Shown here piece by piece: positions 4,024 through 6,166 of a stretch of 6,166 nt of DNA. This DNA is from Bacillota bacterium (lineage in GTDB: Bacteria > Bacillota > Clostridia > DSM-8532), in the NCBI GenBank assembly GCA_023446675.1, contig JAEXPO010000554.1:1-6166 (forward strand), read 5' to 3'. The notes beneath the pieces are model-generated. The model was not told the DNA's origin. It searched no databases and saw only the letters and a program-made list of their open reading frames with translations. Made by a program: the position numbers and the translations under genes. Positions within the stretch are counted from its first letter, which is position 1, and the number at the start of each line of letters is the position of its first letter.

Positions 4024-5553
4024 TTACCTGTAATGCATTAGTATAAAGCTGGACACAGGCGTGGGATCCTCCAGACTATGGGGGTGGTGGCCCCAGTCCC
4101 TCTTTACAATTTCAAGCAGCAGGCCGCCTCTTTTTTTGTACTCTTTTGCAAGATGGGCTCCGTTTTCCTCATAGGGCACAGGAAGATCCGAATCACCAGC
4201 CACCAGTGCCAGCGGGATGCCTAAATTCCACAGCTCTTCTACCCTGTCTAAAGGACTATGGCTAAAGCTTACCGCCTCCTCCTGGGATAAGCCGTAGGCA
4301 TACTTGAAAAGCTTCCAGTCTACGGGGCTTCCGGAGCCCTTACCCAGGCCACCCGGCCAGCTTTGAGGCTTAAGAACCGGTGCGTCCAAATAAATGGTAC
4401 CGGTGAATTGCGGATAGGTGAGGGCATAATTGCACGCATAAAGCCCGCCCCTGCTGAAGCCAAAGAGGGCGGCTTTGGGATTCAGATTAAATTTATCGAC
4501 AGCCACCCTGCGGAAGCTTTCCATAAGTGCCACAGCCCTGGGGCTTCCAAAGAGATCGCTGACTCTTATATACCCAATATGAAAGCCCTTATCGAGAAGA
4601 TCGTCATCCACAGCAGGAAAGGCATTAAAAAATTCCGCCCGGAAGACCCAGCACCTGTTGGGCTCCGCCTTTTGAGGCACTACCACCAAGGCTTCCCTGC
4701 CGGATACATAAAAATGATGAAGTGTTCCGGATTTAAAGGCTTCGGTGCCTTCCGAAAAAGCCCTTTCTCCTTCCGGATCCTTCATAAAATCAGGGCTTCT
4801 TGTTATATGTATATTAAAAAGTCCTTTTAAGATAGCCTGGAAAATAACAAAATGCCCCTGGCTATCGGGATGGATTCCGTCACCATAGCGATAAGTTGCC
4901 TTTTTAGCCCGGTTTTCTCCTATCAGGCTTTTAAGGGACGGCCGCAGGTCGATGACCCCATCCAGGCTTTTGAGTAAATGGTCTTCAGAGGCTTCCTCCG
5001 GCTCCTTATTTTCAAGAGATAAAATATAGTCGCCGTAAGCCTCAAGAACCCTGTCATAATGGCGGTAGGGTTTTAAATAGCTGTATGCCTCCTCCTCTTC
5101 ACTCTGGCCTTCCCAATCCTTTGCCGCTGCGGTTGCAAAATCAAAGGGAGGGGGAGTCATGCCGACCACCTTTTTTATACCAAAAGCCCTCAGACGGGCA
5201 ATAAGGCGTAATATACCCTCTTTATAGCTTTGAAAACGGGCTTCTGAAAGGGGCATGTAAATGCCGTCATTCATGCCGTAGCAGAAAACAACTAAATCCG
5301 GCTTTTCTTCCTTTAGAATATCCTCCAGCCTGTCATGGATACAGGGCCGGGGAAAGGGATGATCCGGTTCGCTCAGGCCGCTGGCCGTTTCACTGCTTAG
5401 TCCTCTGTTTACAAACGTGTAGCCGCTTTTGGGCAATAGAGTATGAAAATACCGGGAAAGATAGCGTAGGTACCGGCCGTCGTGGGTAATACTGTCCCCC
5501 AGAAACAATACCTTTAAAGGCTGACCGCCTGTTTCGTCCTTTAAATGAAGCAT
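4024..5553 (-). CDS. Two-domain esterase: SGNH/GDSL hydrolase fused to an alpha/beta hydrolase
   Basis: A 509-residue protein. Residues about 12-248 are an SGNH/GDSL esterase: block I GDSIT (Ser21 nucleophile), block II NRG (49-51), block III GMND (93-96, Asn95) and block V DGIHPD (D225, H228). Residues about 275-509 are an alpha/beta hydrolase: VVVPQKA...WVFRAEFF oxyanion region (290-309), nucleophile elbow GFSRGG (Ser367), acid near GDSD (453-456) and His in WGHHPH (487-492). Both catalytic sets look complete. Similar SGNH plus alpha/beta pairs act as carbohydrate acetyl-esterases, so deacetylation of plant-type oligosaccharides is a reasonable inference. No signal peptide, so it would work on imported sugars in the cytosol. 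Two adjacent ATGs are possible: 5551-5553 has a six-base spacer from AAGGAGG (5560-5566) and is preferred; 5554-5556 has only three. The frame also stays open to 5598, but only from a TTG upstream of that binding site. It is transcribed divergently from the HelD-like gene. Confidence 0.85.
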   Translation of the reverse strand: MLHLKDETGGQPLKVLFLGDSITHDGRYLRYLSRYFHTLLPKSGYTFVNRGLSSETASGLSEPDHPFPRPCIHDRLEDILKEEKPDLVVFCYGMNDGIYMPLSEARFQSYKEGILRLIARLRAFGIKKVVGMTPPPFDFATAAAKDWEGQSEEEEAYSYLKPYRHYDRVLEAYGDYILSLENKEPEEASEDHLLKSLDGVIDLRPSLKSLIGENRAKKATYRYGDGIHPDSQGHFVIFQAILKGLFNIHITRSPDFMKDPEGERAFSEGTEAFKSGTLHHFYVSGREALVVVPQKAEPNRCWVFRAEFFNAFPAVDDDLLDKGFHIGYIRVSDLFGSPRAVALMESFRRVAVDKFNLNPKAALFGFSRGGLYACNYALTYPQFTGTIYLDAPVLKPQSWPGGLGKGSGSPVDWKLFKYAYGLSQEEAVSFSHSPLDRVEELWNLGIPLALVAGDSDLPVPYEENGAHLAKEYKKRGGLLLEIVKRDWGHHPHSLEDPTPVSSFILMHYR

Positions 5554-5646
5554 CATTCTCCTCCTTAAGTTGAAAACCCTTATGAAAACGGGCTGCAAAA
5601 TGCCTGGGAATGCCCCTGCATCCTGCCCAACCCCTTCTTACTCCTT

Positions 5647-5675
5647 ATTAAAAGCCTTATAAAGTACAAATGCAA
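5647..5675 (-). promoter_or_regulatory. Promoter candidate for the esterase gene
   Basis: On the minus strand TTGCAT (5670-5675) and TTTAAT (5647-5652, 5 of 6) are 17 bases apart. The -35 is weak (3 of 6), which is common for regulated promoters. The start would be near 5640, giving a leader of about 85 bases. Its -35 lies 17 bases from the -35 of the plus-strand promoter. Confidence 0.4.
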
Positions 5676-5692
5676 GTGTTTCATGAACCCTC

Positions 5693-5722
5693 TTGACACT
5701 CACGGGCGCGTTGTAATAGAAT
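5693..5722 (+). promoter_or_regulatory. Strong sigma-A promoter for the HelD-like gene
   Basis: A perfect -35 TTGACA (5693-5698) is followed after 18 bases by TAGAAT (5717-5722, 5 of 6 to consensus). Transcription would start near 5729, giving a leader of about 90 bases that contains a repeated CTTTTCGC motif and a small AT-rich hairpin. Confidence 0.65.
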
Positions 5723-5729
5723 AATAAAG

Positions 5730-5792
5730 CTTTTCGCTTAAAACACCATTGCATTCATAAGATTAACGAATCTTTTCGCCTATTAAAAACAG
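5730..5792 (+). promoter_or_regulatory. Leader of the HelD-like gene with a direct repeat and hairpin
   Basis: CTTTTCGC occurs at 5730-5737 and 5772-5779, 42 bases apart (about four helical turns), each followed by an A/T stretch ending in AAACA. Between and overlapping them, AAGATT-AACG-AATCTT (5759-5774) forms a six-bp hairpin followed by two more T residues. It could be an operator pair or a weak attenuator. The ribosome binding site AGGAGG (5808-5813) is well separated. Confidence 0.35.
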
Positions 5793-5819
5793 GTGAATCA
5801 AAGGGACAGGAGGGAGAAT

Positions 5820-6166
5820 ATGTCCGTACAAAATCATCCCGACTACTCAAAAGAATCAGAAAGACTGAATTACACACTGGAACTTGCAGCTAAAACCTTA
5901 AAAGAATCCACAGCCAGTAAATCACGAATAGATAAAGAGGTGGAGCGCCTACAGAAAACAGGAAGCTCCGACAGCAGTCTTGATTATGTGGATTTGTCGG
6001 TAAACCAGCTTTTGCAGAACTCAATGGCTATGAAGCTTAAGAACCTTTTGGAAGCGCAAAAAAAGCCTTACTTTGCCCGCATTGACTTTCTGGAAGAGGG
6101 AACCGAGGAGGTTGAGCAGCTCTATATAGGAAAAATGTGCCTTATACGTGATGAAGACATGAAGCC
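5820..6166 (+). CDS. helD: HelD-like RNA polymerase recycling ATPase (UvrD/Rep-type), N-terminus only
   Basis: The gene runs off the right edge after 115 complete codons, against roughly 680-780 in the family. The ATG at 5820-5822 has AGGAGG (5808-5813) six bases away. The first 80 residues are charged and helical (KESERLNYTLELAAKTLKES; IDKEVERLQK), matching the N-terminal coiled coil that HelD pushes into the RNA polymerase secondary channel. PYFARIDF (83-90) followed by an acidic stretch and LYIGKMCLIRDED (101-113) is the conserved block that precedes the helicase core in HelD proteins (usual form YFGRIDF...YIG...L.D.D). In Bacillus subtilis HelD releases stalled RNA polymerase from nucleic acid using ATP. 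Helicase motifs lie beyond the window. UvrD or PcrA is less likely because they lack this N-terminal region. Confidence 0.85.
   Translation, partial: MSVQNHPDYSKESERLNYTLELAAKTLKESTASKSRIDKEVERLQKTGSSDSSLDYVDLSVNQLLQNSMAMKLKNLLEAQKKPYFARIDFLEEGTEEVEQLYIGKMCLIRDEDMK

Noticed and set aside
4363..4830. 155-codon plus-strand open frame inside the esterase gene
   Set aside because: It lies wholly antisense to a gene with two sets of intact catalytic motifs, and its translation shows no recognisable domain.
5554..5598. 15-residue N-terminal extension of the esterase
   Set aside because: It would begin with TTG upstream of the AAGGAGG site, which clearly serves the ATG pair at 5551-5556.
1..6166. 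CRISPR array, tRNA or rRNA
   Set aside because: No regularly spaced repeats longer than about 12 bases, no tRNA cloverleaf with a CCA-type end and no rRNA-like sequence were seen on either strand.

Overview
The window looks like a chromosomal piece of a low-to-mid GC, endospore-forming Firmicute, most likely a Clostridia-type organism. The evidence is strong AAGGAGG-type ribosome binding sites, sigma-A style promoters, a piece of a GerA spore-germination gene and the start of a HelD-type RNA polymerase recycling ATPase. I cannot name the species.

Layout. Bases 1-342 hold the last codons of one gene and a complete 93-residue unknown gene, joined by an ATGA stop/start overlap and followed by a branched terminator-like hairpin. 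Bases 397-668 have no intact gene, but they hold several hairpins and minus-strand reading frames that may be a decayed gene. Bases 669-2111 (minus strand) carry an FAD-dependent oxidoreductase of the geranylgeranyl-reductase-like type, 21 bases downstream of the C-terminal remnant of a gerAA germinant-receptor gene that has lost about 80% of its length. Bases 2112-2472 are intergenic and unusually dense in hairpins, including an 11-bp-arm inverted repeat and a GC-rich multi-stem element. Bases 2473-2751 encode a small His/Gly-rich protein with one C-terminal membrane segment; its leader contains a tandem 10-bp repeat. Bases 2959-3888 encode a DnaQ-like 3'-5' exonuclease with an N-terminal half that resembles a bacterial PH-like domain. 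Bases 4024-5553 encode a two-domain esterase, SGNH/GDSL plus alpha/beta hydrolase. From 5820 to the right edge the plus strand carries the N-terminus of a HelD-like protein, transcribed divergently from the esterase.

How the genes relate. The right half reads as ordinary single-gene transcription units: esterase, exonuclease and His-rich gene each have their own promoter candidate on the minus strand, and HelD has a strong one on the plus strand. The left half (1-2470) looks like accessory or eroded DNA: unknown coupled small genes, a broken sporulation gene, an isolated redox enzyme and repeat-like or RNA-like structured spacers. No CRISPR array, tRNA, rRNA or intact transposase is visible. 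Domain calls come from motif reading only; no database search was run.
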